A stretch of DNA of 64,000 bases. It comes from Micromonosporaceae bacterium KJ-029 (GTDB taxonomy: Bacteria > Actinomycetota > Actinomycetes > Mycobacteriales > Micromonosporaceae). Below the pieces are notes generated by a model. The model had not been told where the DNA came from. It was given only the letters and a program-made list of their open reading frames with translations, and ran no database searches. Shown here piece after piece: positions 7,602 through 16,142 of the stretch. The position numbers were made by a program, and so were the translations under genes. Position 1 is the stretch's first letter. The number at the start of each line of letters is the position of its first letter. Location: assembly GCA_005402585.1 (NCBI GenBank), contig BIFP01000011.1, positions 87,623 through 151,622 on the forward strand, read 5' to 3'.

Positions 7602-8690
7602 TCAAAGGCGGATCGGCATCAGGATGGAGAAGGCGGCCTCGTCGTCGGGGCGGCGGATCGCCAGCGGGGTGATCGGATCGTCCAACTCCAGCAGCAGTCG
7701 TGGGCCACCGGCCGCATCCAGCGCGTCGAGCAGGTACTCGCCGTTGACGCCGACGCGCAACTCGGTGGGGTCGGCGCCGACGAGGTCGTCGGGGCCAAGC
7801 AGACGCACCGCGTCCAGGGCACCCAGACCGAGCACGGTCACCGGCAGCGGCTCACCGGCATACTCCCGGGTGAGCGTCGGCTCGCCCGCCCGCAGTGCGG
7901 CGACCAGCCAGTCGGCGTCGACCGGGACCCGGCGGGCCGGCTCGCCGCCGGCCGCGCGTGGCAGCAGCGCGTGGTAGTCCGGGAAGTCGTACGGCAGGGC
8001 CGTGGCCCGCAGCGGCTGCCCGGCGATGTCGGCGACGACCTCCCGCCCGACCAGGGTCAGCCGCACCTCGCGGTCGCCCTCGTCCGCCTCGCCTAACAGC
8101 TGGCGCAACTCGTCGACCGTCGCCACCGGGAGCAGCGCCCGCACCGCCGGGCCGTGCACCGCCGCGTCGGCCCGGGACACCGCCAGCCGATGCCGGTCGG
8201 TGGCCACCAGCCGTACGCCGTCGCCGGCCACGTCGAGCAGGACGCCGGCCAGCGCCGGCAGGTCGGGGTCGGTGCCGACGGCGAACCGGACCGCGTCGAC
8301 GGCGGCGGCCAGGTCGCGGCCGGTCAGGACGACCCGGGTCGGCGCCAGCGGTTGGTCGGTCGGAAGCAGGGAACGGATCCGGGACACCTCCCGGCGCGCG
8401 TCGGCCAGGCCGTCCTCCAACCGGCGCAGGTGCGCGTCGAGCAGCCGGTGCACGACTGCGGGCTCGGCGCGTACCGCTCGGGCGATCTCGGCCACCGGCA
8501 TTCCGACCCGGCGTAGCCCGGCCACCAGCCGGGCCGGTGCCACCTGGTCGTCGGTGTACCGGCGGTACCCGGTGGCCGGGTCCACCCAGGCCGGAACCAG
8601 CACCCCGGCGGCGTCGTAGAACCGCAGGGCGCTCACCGTCAGCCCGCTGGCCCGGGCCAACTCGCCGATGCTGCGCAGGTCACTCTCCAC
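7602..8690 (-). CDS. MerR-type regulator fused to sliding-clamp (DnaN-like) domains
   Basis: A 362-aa protein. Residues 1-75 are a MerR winged helix (IGELARASGLTVSALRFYD ... GYRRYTDDQV), followed by a short helical linker to about residue 120. The remainder resembles domains 2 and 3 of the DNA polymerase III beta clamp: VLLDVAGDGVRLVATDRHRL, YDFPDYHALLPR, and a C-terminal VGVNGEYLLDALDAAGG ... FSILMPIRL matching the clamp's terminal MPxRL. It should bind promoter DNA; whether the clamp part dimerises, binds a ligand or contacts replication proteins is unknown. It is separated from serS by about 140 nt. Confidence 0.85.
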   Translation of the reverse strand: MESDLRSIGELARASGLTVSALRFYDAAGVLVPAWVDPATGYRRYTDDQVAPARLVAGLRRVGMPVAEIARAVRAEPAVVHRLLDAHLRRLEDGLADARREVSRIRSLLPTDQPLAPTRVVLTGRDLAAAVDAVRFAVGTDPDLPALAGVLLDVAGDGVRLVATDRHRLAVSRADAAVHGPAVRALLPVATVDELRQLLGEADEGDREVRLTLVGREVVADIAGQPLRATALPYDFPDYHALLPRAAGGEPARRVPVDADWLVAALRAGEPTLTREYAGEPLPVTVLGLGALDAVRLLGPDDLVGADPTELRVGVNGEYLLDALDAAGGPRLLLELDDPITPLAIRRPDDEAAFSILMPIRL

Positions 8691-8774
8691 GACCCGATCC
8701 TGCCGTCTCGACCTGGTCGAGGGTCAAGCCGCCGCCGTCCGCGGGCGTGCGCCGTCCGCGGAAGTTGAGCCCAA

Positions 8775-8829
8775 GGTGTTAAGAAGGGGCCCCTGCTCTA
8801 CCGCAGGCGTTAAGAAGGGGCCCTTCCTT
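8775..8829. repeat. Dispersed GGGCCC/GTTAA palindrome, copy 2
   Basis: Contains GTTAAGAAGGGGCCCCTGC, then CTCTACCGCAGGC, then GTTAAGAAGGGGCCCTTCC, the same element as copy 1 in reverse. It overlaps the end of the reductase gene upstream and provides that gene's TAA stop (8810-8812) and its last residues. Confidence 0.8.
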
Positions 8830-10000
8830 CGTCCAGGACGCGGAAGGTGAGGCCGGCGGTGGTGAGGCGGCGCAGGAGGGCATCGCCCATCGCGGTGACC
8901 GGTGTGACCTGACCCGATGTCGGTGGCAGGTCGTCCAGTGCCAGGCAGAGGGTGGACTCGGCGAGCATCTTGGCGGTCTCGTCGTACCCGGGATCGCCGC
9001 CGGCCACCTCGGTGACCACCCGCCGGCCACCACCGTTGCCGACGAACCGCACCCGGAACCACGACTTCGCCCGCTGCTCGGCGCTCGGACCCTGCCCGGA
9101 GGCGAGCCGGCCGAGCAGCCAGCGCCGGGTCGGCGGCAGCTTCACCAGCCCCATCAGGGCACCCAGAGCGGCACCGGCGACCAGCACCGTCGGCAACCGT
9201 TTCACCGCCGCGAAGTGCCGGTAGCGGAAGTCCGGCCCGTACTCGGGGCGGGCCGCCGCCGAGCGGCGTACCACCTGCGGGTCGATGGTCGGCAGCGGTA
9301 CCGCCCAGACGGGCAGGTCCCGCGCTCGGGCCAGCTTGCCCGGCACGGCGCGGACCCGGCGGTCGGCCGGGCGCGGCTCGACCGCCCGGCGCTCGCGGGC
9401 CGCCCGGGACGTCTCGTCGGCGCGCGAGAAGGCGGTCAGCGCCGAGTGGTACGTGCCGGCGGAGATCCGCCCGCCGGCCCGGACGTAGCCGTCCACGGTG
9501 ATCGGCACGTCGGCGGGCAACTGCTTGATCGTGAACCAGACGCCCAGGTCGTGCGGGATCGAGTCGAAGCCGCAGGAGTGCACAATCCGGGTGCCGGTGC
9601 GTACCGCCTCGGCGTGATGGCGCAGGTACATCAGGTCGACGAACTCCGGTTCGCCGGTGATGTCGAGGTAGTCGGTGCCGGCGGCGGCGCAGGCGGCCAC
9701 CAGCGGCTCCCCGTGGTGGACGTACGGCCCGACGGTGCTGGCCACCACCCGGGCGGCGGTGGCCACCGCGCGCAGCGACGCCGGGTCGGTGGCGTCGGCG
9801 GTGAGCAGCGGCATCCCGGCCAGCGCCGGATCGATCGCGGCCAACCGGTCGCGGACCGCGGCCAGCTTGTTCGGGTTACGTCCGGCGATCGCCCAGCTCA
9901 GTCCGGGCGGCGCGTGCCGGGCCAGGTACTCCGCGGTGAGGCCGCCGGTGAACCCGGTCGCCCCGAACAGCACGACGTCGTACGCCCGCTCCGCAGCCAT
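8810..10000 (-). CDS. Saccharopine dehydrogenase-like / trans-acting enoyl reductase family
   Basis: A 396-aa NAD(P)-dependent oxidoreductase. The Rossmann fold starts at once (YDVVLFGATGFTGGLTAEYL, then AIAGRN); GPYVHHGEPLVAACAAAGTDY and ITGEPEFVD are family-typical, and a hydrophobic stretch (LVAGAALGALMGLVKL) lies near residue 260. Mycobacterial relatives reduce enoyl or keto groups of lipids (phthiocerol dimycocerosate pathway), so lipid tailoring is possible but unproven. The last few residues (about DEGRAPS) and the stop are supplied by a dispersed palindrome inserted at the 3' end. Confidence 0.85.
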   Translation of the reverse strand: MAAERAYDVVLFGATGFTGGLTAEYLARHAPPGLSWAIAGRNPNKLAAVRDRLAAIDPALAGMPLLTADATDPASLRAVATAARVVASTVGPYVHHGEPLVAACAAAGTDYLDITGEPEFVDLMYLRHHAEAVRTGTRIVHSCGFDSIPHDLGVWFTIKQLPADVPITVDGYVRAGGRISAGTYHSALTAFSRADETSRAARERRAVEPRPADRRVRAVPGKLARARDLPVWAVPLPTIDPQVVRRSAAARPEYGPDFRYRHFAAVKRLPTVLVAGAALGALMGLVKLPPTRRWLLGRLASGQGPSAEQRAKSWFRVRFVGNGGGRRVVTEVAGGDPGYDETAKMLAESTLCLALDDLPPTSGQVTPVTAMGDALLRRLTTAGLTFRVLDEGRAPS

Positions 10001-10123
10001 CCCGCGATCATGCCACCCTGGCGGTCGGACCGCCCGCCATGCGCCAGGGGCCGGGCAGGATCGCCCGGCGGCTGGCCGGGTGCGTGGCCGGACCGGTCGC
10101 GCCGAGGTCCGGCACAGCCCCGC

Positions 10124-10594
10124 TCATCCCGGCGGAAGCGCGGTGCGATCGGTGGGGGACCGGTCGGCGCGCAGCACCTCGCCGGCCTCGACGAGCTGCT
10201 TGACCTGCCACAACGTCTGACGTATCAGCGGCACCGGGTCGTCGCCCACCAGGTGTGCGGCCAGCCCCGGCGGGGTGACGCCGGGCAACGGCCGGGCGGC
10301 CAGCTCGGTGCCCTGGCCACCCGGTGCCCGGCGCAGCTCCACCCGGACCGCCCCGTCGAGGCGACGCAGCGGCTCCGGCCACTCGCCGCCGGGCAGGATC
10401 TCGTCGGGCGGGCGCCCGATGGTCACCACCTGCCAGCGCCCCGGGTCGCCGCCCGCCCGTCCCGGCCTCACGCTCAGGTGGGCGGCGGTACCGCGCCGGC
10501 CGGCCCACCGGCGGGCGAGCGTGGTCCGCGTCGTCCGGACCGCCGCCTCGCCCAGGACGCCGGCCGCCGCGAGCACCGTACCGACCCGTCCCAA
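10124..10594 (-). CDS. Conserved actinobacterial protein, possibly SRPBCC-like
   Basis: About 156 aa, function not recognised. The reading frame is supported by plausible protein sequence (GRWQVVTIGRPPDEILPGG, VRVELRRAPGGQGTELAARP, LIRQTLWQVKQLVEAGEVL) resembling small cyclase/SRPBCC-like proteins often annotated hypothetical in actinomycetes. No ATG fits. A TTG at 10594 sits 6 nt after GGAGG and is my preferred start; GTG at 10576 is the alternative. It is divergent from the LAL regulator that begins about 130 bp away. The frame stays open far upstream, but there it is only the antisense of that regulator. Confidence 0.55.
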   Translation of the reverse strand: MGRVGTVLAAAGVLGEAAVRTTRTTLARRWAGRRGTAAHLSVRPGRAGGDPGRWQVVTIGRPPDEILPGGEWPEPLRRLDGAVRVELRRAPGGQGTELAARPLPGVTPPGLAAHLVGDDPVPLIRQTLWQVKQLVEAGEVLRADRSPTDRTALPPG

Positions 10595-10726
10595 CCCGTA
10601 CCTCCGGATCTCTCCACGCCATTTCCAACGTGCCGTCCGGCGGGGTGAACCGGGCTCCCCCGGAAGGGGTGAACCGCCCCCGGTGGGGTAACCGCCCGCC
10701 GCAGGACCGGGGAGGGGAACGCGTCC

Positions 10727-13603
10727 GTGGGGGTGGGCCGGATGCCGGATGACCGCAGCACCGTCCGGGTCGCCGCGGCGACCCGGGCACCCGCCGGCCC
10801 ACCCCTGCTGGCGTCCCGGCTGACTCCCGCCGTGCTGCCCGAGCCGGTGGTCCTGCGGCCCCGGCTGGCCCGGTTGCTGGACGACGGGGTGGCCCGCCCG
10901 GTCACCCTGGTCCGCGCGCCGGCGGGCTGGGGAAAGACGACCCTGCTCGCCTCGTGGCGGCGCGCTGCCGTCGAGGCCGACCCGGACGCCCCGGCCCCGG
11001 CCTGGGTCTCGGTCGAGGTCGGCGACGACACCGACCGCCTGTGGTCGTACCTCGCGGCGGCGCTGCGCTCGGTCGTCGACCCGGCGGCGGACCCGGCGAC
11101 GGCACCGGCGCCCGACCGGGCACCGCGACCGGACGAGCTGGAACTGCTCGCCGCCGCCCTCGCCGCCCGGGAACGGCCGGTGGTGCTGGTCCTGGACGAC
11201 CTGCACCGGATCACCGAACCGGCGGCGTTGTCCGGGCTGGAGTTCCTGTTGCGCCACACCGAGCAGCGGCTGCGCCTGGTGGCGGCCGGGCGCTCCGGCC
11301 TGCCGCTGGCGGTGCACCGGCTCCGGCTGGCCGGCGAGCTGACCGAGATCGGCCCGGACGAGCTGGCCTTCACCGGCGACGAGATCGCCGACCTGCTGAC
11401 CGCCCACGGGGTGGCGGTGCCGGCCGCCGCGGTGCGGCGACTGCGGCGGCGTACCGAGGGCTGGGCGGCGGCGCTGCGGTTCGCCGCGCTCGCCCTGCGC
11501 AGCCAGCCGGACCCGGAGCGCTGGATCGCCCGGCTCGGCGCGGACCAGCCGGAGATCGCCGGCTACCTGCGCGAGGAGGTGCTGGCCGGGCTGGAACCGC
11601 GAAACCGTGAGCTGCTGCGCCGCGCCGCGGTCGCGGACACGGTCTGCGCCGGGCTCGCCGACGCGCTGACCGGCGACGCGGACGCCGAGGGGCGGCTGGG
11701 CGGGCTCGCGGAGGACGCCGGCCTGCTGCACTCCGACGGCGGCCACCCGGCGTGGTACCGCTGCCATCCGCTCCTCGCCGACCTGCTGTACCGCGAGTTG
11801 GGCAGGCTGCCCGCCGAGGAGTTGCGCGACCTGCACCTGCGCGCGGCCGGCTGGTACGCCGGCAACGGCCGGCCGGAGGCGGCCCTACGGCACGCGCTGG
11901 CCGGTGGAGACTGGATCAGCGCCACCGACCTGTTCGTGACCCGGTGGCCGGACCTCGTACCGTACGATCGGATCTCCCGTGCCGGGACGGCGCCCGCGTC
12001 GCCGCCCGCCGATGCGGTGGAGCGTGACCCGGAACTCGCGCTGGCCTGTGCCGTCCAGCGGGCCCTCGACGGTGACGCCGACGCCGCCCGCACGTACCTG
12101 CAACTGGCCGCCGGGTGCGCCCGGTCGCTGCCGGAACCGCGCCGGGCCCGGTTTGGGCGGCTGGTCGCCGTGGTCGAACTCGCCCTGGCCCGCCTCGCCG
12201 GCGACCCCGATGCGGTACGCGCCACCGCCGCCCGGTTGCTCGCCACCCGCACGGCGAACCCGCCCCCCAGCTCGGAGACCGCTCGCGGTGATGCCGGGAA
12301 CGCCCGGATCGACGCCGGGGCCGCTGCCGGCGCGGCGCCTCGAGCGGACCTGCCGGACTTTCCCGGGGTGGCATCTCAAGCGGACACCGCGGTGTCTGCC
12401 GGAGCGCCGCGGGCCGATGCCGGCGGCGATGCCGACGTGCGGGCGGTGGCCGGGACCGCGCTGGCGCTGCTCGCGCTGGACGCGGGCGATCTGATCGGGG
12501 CGGCGACCGGCTTCGGGGCGGCGCTGGCGGCGGCCAGGGAGGCGGGACGGCCGCGTACCGAACTGGTCTGCGCCAGCCGGTGGGCCGTGATCGCGGCGCT
12601 GCGGGGCGAGCTGCGGGCGGCCGAGGAGGCGGCCCGGGCCGCCCTCGCCCTGCCGCCCTGTCAGGGCTGGTCGGCGCAGGTCGACTGCGGATACGCCTAC
12701 CTGGCGCTGGCCCTGGTGGCGCTGCATCGGGCCCAGCCGGTGGAGGCCGAGGCGAACCTGGCGCTGGCCGGCGCGGCGACCGGGGAACCACCCGCCGGTG
12801 CGGTTGCGGCGTGGTGCCGGGCCCACCTGCGCTACGACGAGGGGGACCTGACCGCCGGCCATCGGTTGCTGGTGGAGGCCCGGCAGGCGTGGTCGGGTCG
12901 GGCCGGCGAACTGGCGGCGCTGCTGCTCGCCGCCGAGGCTGACCTACACAGTGCCCGGGGCGACCTGCAGACCGCCCGGGATCTGGCCGGCGACCGCCCG
13001 CCCAGGCCGGTGACCGGGCCGGAGGCACCGCTGGCCGTGGCGGCGGCCCGGGTCGAGCTGCGGGCCGGCGATCCGCGCGCCGCCGCGCGCCGGCTGCCGG
13101 ACTGGACGGCGGCGTCGACGGCCGACTGGCCGCTGCCGGTACGCCTCGACGCCGCGTTGCTCGACGCGCTGCTCGCCCTGCGTGGCGGCGACGAGCGGCG
13201 GGCCGGTCGGACCCTTGAACGGGCGCTCGACCTGGCCGCCCCGGACGGCTACCGCCGACCGTTCATCCGGGCCGAGCCGGGCCTGCGGGATCTGCTCAGC
13301 GCCCACCTCGACGCCGGCACGGCGCACTGGCCGACGGTCAGTGATCTGGTCCGTACCGTCGACGTGCCACCCGAGCGGGGGACGGCCGGTGCCCCGGTGG
13401 CGCCGTTGGGTGAGCCGCTGACCGAGCGGGAGCTGACCATCCTGCGGTACCTGCAGAGCATCCTGTCCAACGTGGAGATCGCGGCCGAGCTGTCGGTCTC
13501 GGTCAACACCGTCAAGACGCACGTCCGCAACATCTACCGCAAGCTCGACGCCACCCGACGCCGCGACGCCGTCCGCCGCGCCCGCGAACTCCACCTGATC
13601 TGA
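10727..13603 (+). CDS. Large ATP-binding LuxR regulator (LAL/MalT type)
   Basis: A 958-aa transcriptional regulator. The N-terminal NTPase has Walker A APAGWGKTTLLASW and Walker B VVLVLDDLHRI, followed by a winged-helix/sensor region and a long Ala-rich alpha-solenoid (TPR-like, residues about 330-870). The C-terminal LuxR helix-turn-helix begins LTERELTILRYLQS and contains SVNTVKTHVRNIYRKL. MalT-type proteins activate transcription after binding an inducer and ATP. Residues around 505-570 form a Pro/Ala-rich linker not expected in the solenoid. GTG 10727 follows GGGGAGGGG; ATG 10742 is an alternative. The target genes cannot be inferred. Confidence 0.9.
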   Translation: MGVGRMPDDRSTVRVAAATRAPAGPPLLASRLTPAVLPEPVVLRPRLARLLDDGVARPVTLVRAPAGWGKTTLLASWRRAAVEADPDAPAPAWVSVEVGDDTDRLWSYLAAALRSVVDPAADPATAPAPDRAPRPDELELLAAALAARERPVVLVLDDLHRITEPAALSGLEFLLRHTEQRLRLVAAGRSGLPLAVHRLRLAGELTEIGPDELAFTGDEIADLLTAHGVAVPAAAVRRLRRRTEGWAAALRFAALALRSQPDPERWIARLGADQPEIAGYLREEVLAGLEPRNRELLRRAAVADTVCAGLADALTGDADAEGRLGGLAEDAGLLHSDGGHPAWYRCHPLLADLLYRELGRLPAEELRDLHLRAAGWYAGNGRPEAALRHALAGGDWISATDLFVTRWPDLVPYDRISRAGTAPASPPADAVERDPELALACAVQRALDGDADAARTYLQLAAGCARSLPEPRRARFGRLVAVVELALARLAGDPDAVRATAARLLATRTANPPPSSETARGDAGNARIDAGAAAGAAPRADLPDFPGVASQADTAVSAGAPRADAGGDADVRAVAGTALALLALDAGDLIGAATGFGAALAAAREAGRPRTELVCASRWAVIAALRGELRAAEEAARAALALPPCQGWSAQVDCGYAYLALALVALHRAQPVEAEANLALAGAATGEPPAGAVAAWCRAHLRYDEGDLTAGHRLLVEARQAWSGRAGELAALLLAAEADLHSARGDLQTARDLAGDRPPRPVTGPEAPLAVAAARVELRAGDPRAAARRLPDWTAASTADWPLPVRLDAALLDALLALRGGDERRAGRTLERALDLAAPDGYRRPFIRAEPGLRDLLSAHLDAGTAHWPTVSDLVRTVDVPPERGTAGAPVAPLGEPLTERELTILRYLQSILSNVEIAAELSVSVNTVKTHVRNIYRKLDATRRRDAVRRARELHLI

Positions 13604-13619
13604 CCCATCCGGGTGGGGA

Positions 13620-14180
13620 TCAGGGGGTGGCGGCGGTGTCCACGGCGGTGAGGAGGGTGGCCAGGTCGTAGTCGCCGTCGTGGCGGGAGTCGTTGACGAA
13701 GAGGGTGGGCGTGGCGTCCACCCCGCTGCGGATTCCACCGACGAAGTCGTGCCGGATCCGGTCGGCGTTGGCGTGCCGCCCGATCTCCGCCTCCACCTCG
13801 TCGACGGGCAGGCCGAGTTGTTCGACGCCGAGCGTGAGGTGCACCGGGTCCAGTTGGTCCTGGTGCTCGAAGAGCCAGTCGTGCATCTCCCAGTACCGGC
13901 CCCGCCGCCCGGCGGCCTCGGCCGCCTCGGCGGCTCGTTCGGCGTACGGGTGGATGTTCGAGATCGGGAAGTGTCGGTAGACCAGGCGAACCGTCTCGGC
14001 CCGCTGCCGCAGCACCTCCCGGAGGTTGGCGTGCGCGAGCCCGCAGAACGGGCACTGGAAGTCGCCGTACTCGACGATCGTCACCGGCGCGTCGGCCGGG
14101 CCCCGGACGTGGTCGTGTTCGGTGACAGGGGTGCGCAGCCGCGCAGTGACCTGCAATGGCGTGGTCAGCCGATCGGTCAT
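13620..14180 (-). CDS. DsbA-family thiol-disulfide oxidoreductase
   Basis: A 186-aa thioredoxin-fold protein. The active site C43-PF-C46 lies in EYGDFQCPFCG; the helical insert has YWEMHDWLFEHQ, and the cis-Pro loop is VDATPTLFVN. There is no signal peptide, so it is probably cytoplasmic, like many actinobacterial DsbA/FrnE-like proteins. It is convergent with the LAL regulator (16 nt apart). The upstream BON gene is co-directional but separated by a hairpin. Confidence 0.88.
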   Translation of the reverse strand: MTDRLTTPLQVTARLRTPVTEHDHVRGPADAPVTIVEYGDFQCPFCGLAHANLREVLRQRAETVRLVYRHFPISNIHPYAERAAEAAEAAGRRGRYWEMHDWLFEHQDQLDPVHLTLGVEQLGLPVDEVEAEIGRHANADRIRHDFVGGIRSGVDATPTLFVNDSRHDGDYDLATLLTAVDTAATP

Positions 14181-14196
14181 GAGTGCCAGCCTCGTA

Positions 14197-14230
14197 CCCG
14201 GCCGGGTGAGGGCGGCTCACCCGGCCCGGG
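14197..14230 (-). terminator. Terminator hairpin after the BON gene
   Basis: The arms CCCGGCCGGGTGAG and CTCACCCGGCCCGGG pair with minor mismatches around a 5-nt loop. The hairpin lies between the BON gene stop (14234) and the DsbA start. Confidence 0.6.
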
Positions 14231-14233
14231 TGG

Positions 14234-14923
14234 TCAGCGCAGCACCGGGGCCACCGCGATGTGGTTCTGCACCTCGCGGATGCCTGGCGCGGACCAGACG
14301 ACCCGCTCCACCTCGGCCCGTTCGGGCATCGAGTGCACCAGTCCACCCAGCAGCACCGTGTCGCCGTGTACGCGTACCGTGACCTGCTCCGCCTCGGTGG
14401 CCCGGTTGCGGGCCAGCGCGTCGACGATCCGCTGGGCCAGTGCCGTGCCGTCCGGGCGGACCGGTGGCCGGACGATGATCCCGTTGCTGACCCCGCGTAC
14501 GCCGGTGAGCCGACCGACCGCCTCCTCGGCGGCGCGGCGCTGGTACTCCCACTCGACCTCGCCGTGCAGGGTGACCCAGCCCTGCGAGACGGTCACGTCG
14601 AGTTCCTCGACCGGTACGAAGGCGTGCCACTCCAGGGCGTGTTCGACCGCCGCGGCGATCTCCGGGTCGGTGCGCTCGGCGCCGGTGACCAGCCGTACGG
14701 CGACATCGTTGGCGACCGCCCGGACCTGGGCGACCCGGTGGGCGGCCCGCTCCGCCGCCCACTTCTTGGCGTAGCTGTCCACCCGCCCGGTCAGGGTCAC
14801 CACGCCCTCGGTGACGGTCACCCCGATCTCGTGCGGTTGCACCCGGGGCTCCCAGTCGAGTTCGTCGAGCACCGAGGACTGGATGTCCTGGTCGGTGCGG
14901 TTGATCGTCGAGATGCTTGCCAT
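14234..14923 (-). CDS. Triple BON-domain protein
   Basis: A 229-aa protein with three tandem BON repeats (about residues 10-75, 80-145 and 150-222), each with the pattern V-x-V-x-x-G-x-V-x-L-x-G-x-V (for example ITVTEGVVTLTGRV-like, LDVTVSQGWVTLHGEV, VTVRVHGDTVLLGGLV). BON domains bind phospholipid and occur in osmotic-stress proteins such as OsmY. There is no signal peptide. ATG 14923 follows GAAAGGAG. An envelope-stress role is inferred from the family only. Confidence 0.88.
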   Translation of the reverse strand: MASISTINRTDQDIQSSVLDELDWEPRVQPHEIGVTVTEGVVTLTGRVDSYAKKWAAERAAHRVAQVRAVANDVAVRLVTGAERTDPEIAAAVEHALEWHAFVPVEELDVTVSQGWVTLHGEVEWEYQRRAAEEAVGRLTGVRGVSNGIIVRPPVRPDGTALAQRIVDALARNRATEAEQVTVRVHGDTVLLGGLVHSMPERAEVERVVWSAPGIREVQNHIAVAPVLR

Positions 14924-15030
14924 CGGTCGCTCCTTTCTCGGGTGCGGGTGCGGACCGGGATGGAGGTCCGCCGGGACCGAGCCTGGTGACCGACCGGGTG
15001 ATCCGGCGTCACCCGGATCGTGCGAGGTTG

Positions 15031-15044
15031 TGGGAGCGCTTCCA
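15031..15044. promoter_or_regulatory. CebR-type operator
   Basis: TGGGAGCGCTTCCA matches the actinobacterial CebR palindrome TGGGAGCGCTCCCA at 13 of 14 positions. It lies 23 bp upstream of the CBM2 ORF start. CebR is the cellobiose-responsive repressor of cellulase genes, which fits the cellulose-binding domain downstream. Confidence 0.75.
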
Positions 15045-15066
15045 TTCTTCTTCCGGAAGGGCTAGT

Positions 15067-15480
15067 GTGAGCGCATTCCTCGGGTGCGGGAGCCGTCGCG
15101 CCGGTAGCCGGAGTCAGGGCAGCTCCGACGGTGTTCCGCGTACGTCGCCCGCCCCAGGTGGGGGCACGGGCGTGTCCCCCGGATCCCCGCGCTACCAGAT
15201 CGTCAACTCCTGGCCCGGCGGTTTCCAGGGCGAGGTGGTGGTGCGCAACGCGGGCACCGGGTCGATCAGTGGTTGGACGGTCGGCTGGACGTTCCCGAAC
15301 GGCCAGCAGATCACCCAGATCTGGGGCGGCACCCATACCCGGACCGGCGCGACCGTGTCGGTACGGGACGCGGGCTACAACGGTGTCCTCGCCCCCGGTG
15401 CGACCGGCACCGCCGGCTTCCTCGCCAGCGCCACCGGCGCCAACAGTCCACCCACCACCATCACCTGCACCACCCGCTGA
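15067..15480 (+). pseudogene. Cellulose-binding (CBM2) remnant of a cellulase
   Basis: A 137-codon ORF (GTG start after GGAAGGG). The last 95 residues are a clean CBM2: YQIVNSWPGGFQGEVVVRN, SISGWTVGWTFPNGQ, YNGVLAPGATGTAGF. The first 40 residues are Ser/Arg/Gly-rich with no signal peptide; the adjacent frame there reads signal-like Ala/Val-rich sequence. There is no catalytic domain. I infer that a secreted cellulase lost its catalytic part by deletion and frameshift and kept its CebR operator and CBM. A genuine short CBM protein is less likely, as it would not be exported. Confidence 0.65.
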
Positions 15481-15504
15481 CCGTCCACCCCGCGGCCAGC
15501 ACAG

Positions 15505-15541
15505 CGGGCCCCGTCCGACCGGTGAGGTCGGGCGGGGCCCG
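15505..15541 (+). terminator. Terminator after the CBM2 ORF
   Basis: CGGGCCCCGTCCGAC (15505-15519) pairs with GTCGGGCGGGGCCCG (15527-15541) with one mismatch and a 7-nt loop, 25 nt after the stop. Confidence 0.75.
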
Positions 15542-15557
15542 TCGCGTCGGACCCTGG

Positions 15558-15956
15558 TCAGCGTTCGGCGGGGGAGTCGGGCCGTGCCACGTCGACGAAC
15601 TCGATGTCGTCGACGGCCCGGTCGTGGCTGCCGGCGGCCCGGGCGGCGGTGCCGGCGGCCCAGCCGATCGCGGCACCGACAAGCGCCGCGCCGACCAGGA
15701 ACGCCCAGGGCAGTGCGGGACGGCGCCCGGCGAGCGCGTCGAAGGCGCGGGTGGCTCGGTGGCGGGCCTCCTCGGCGGCCGAACCGACCAGGTCACCGGC
15801 CTCGTCGGCGAGGCCGGTGGAGGCGTGGCGGGCCGAGCGGGCGGTGTCGCGGATGCCGTCGCCCGCGGTGTTCACGGCCGAGACGAGGTGCTGCCACGCA
15901 TGGTCCGCGATCCGCTCCGGCTTGCTGCGGCGCTCCAACAGGTTGGTTCCGAACAT
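15558..15956 (-). CDS. Small membrane-anchored protein, hypothetical
   Basis: A 132-aa protein of unknown function. The amphipathic Ala/Arg/Asp-rich N-terminal half (SAVNTAGDGIRDTARSARHA and onward) resembles stress-related apolipoprotein-like or YtxH/DUF883-type proteins. It is followed by one hydrophobic segment (LPWAFLVGAALVGAAIGWAA, residues about 86-105) and an acidic tail ending near DVARPDSPAER. ATG 15956 follows GAGGAGGGAAG, so this start is preferred over one 27 codons upstream. It is convergent with the CBM2 remnant. Confidence 0.7.
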   Translation of the reverse strand: MFGTNLLERRSKPERIADHAWQHLVSAVNTAGDGIRDTARSARHASTGLADEAGDLVGSAAEEARHRATRAFDALAGRRPALPWAFLVGAALVGAAIGWAAGTAARAAGSHDRAVDDIEFVDVARPDSPAER

Positions 15957-16142
15957 GGTGCTTCCCTCCTCGACAGTGCCGAGGCCGGTGCCCAGGCCAG
16001 ACCTCGGCGGTTTGCCCGGCGTGCGGCGGTTCGCCAACGGAGGCTGTGCCCAGCCGGATGCCGCCGCAAACCCCCGGCGGCCGATCGGCGTACCGGCGAC
16101 GGCCGCCGCGCTCAGGCCAGCCCGGGTGTCCCGTCGTCCCGG

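Noticed and set aside
10008..10802. 264-codon minus-strand ORF
   Set aside because: Shifted shadow of the gene at 10124-10594; Arg/Gly/Pro-rich with no structure.
10124..11836. 570-codon minus-strand ORF across the LAL regulator
   Set aside because: Only the last 156 codons outside the regulator look like protein; the rest is the antisense of the LuxR gene.
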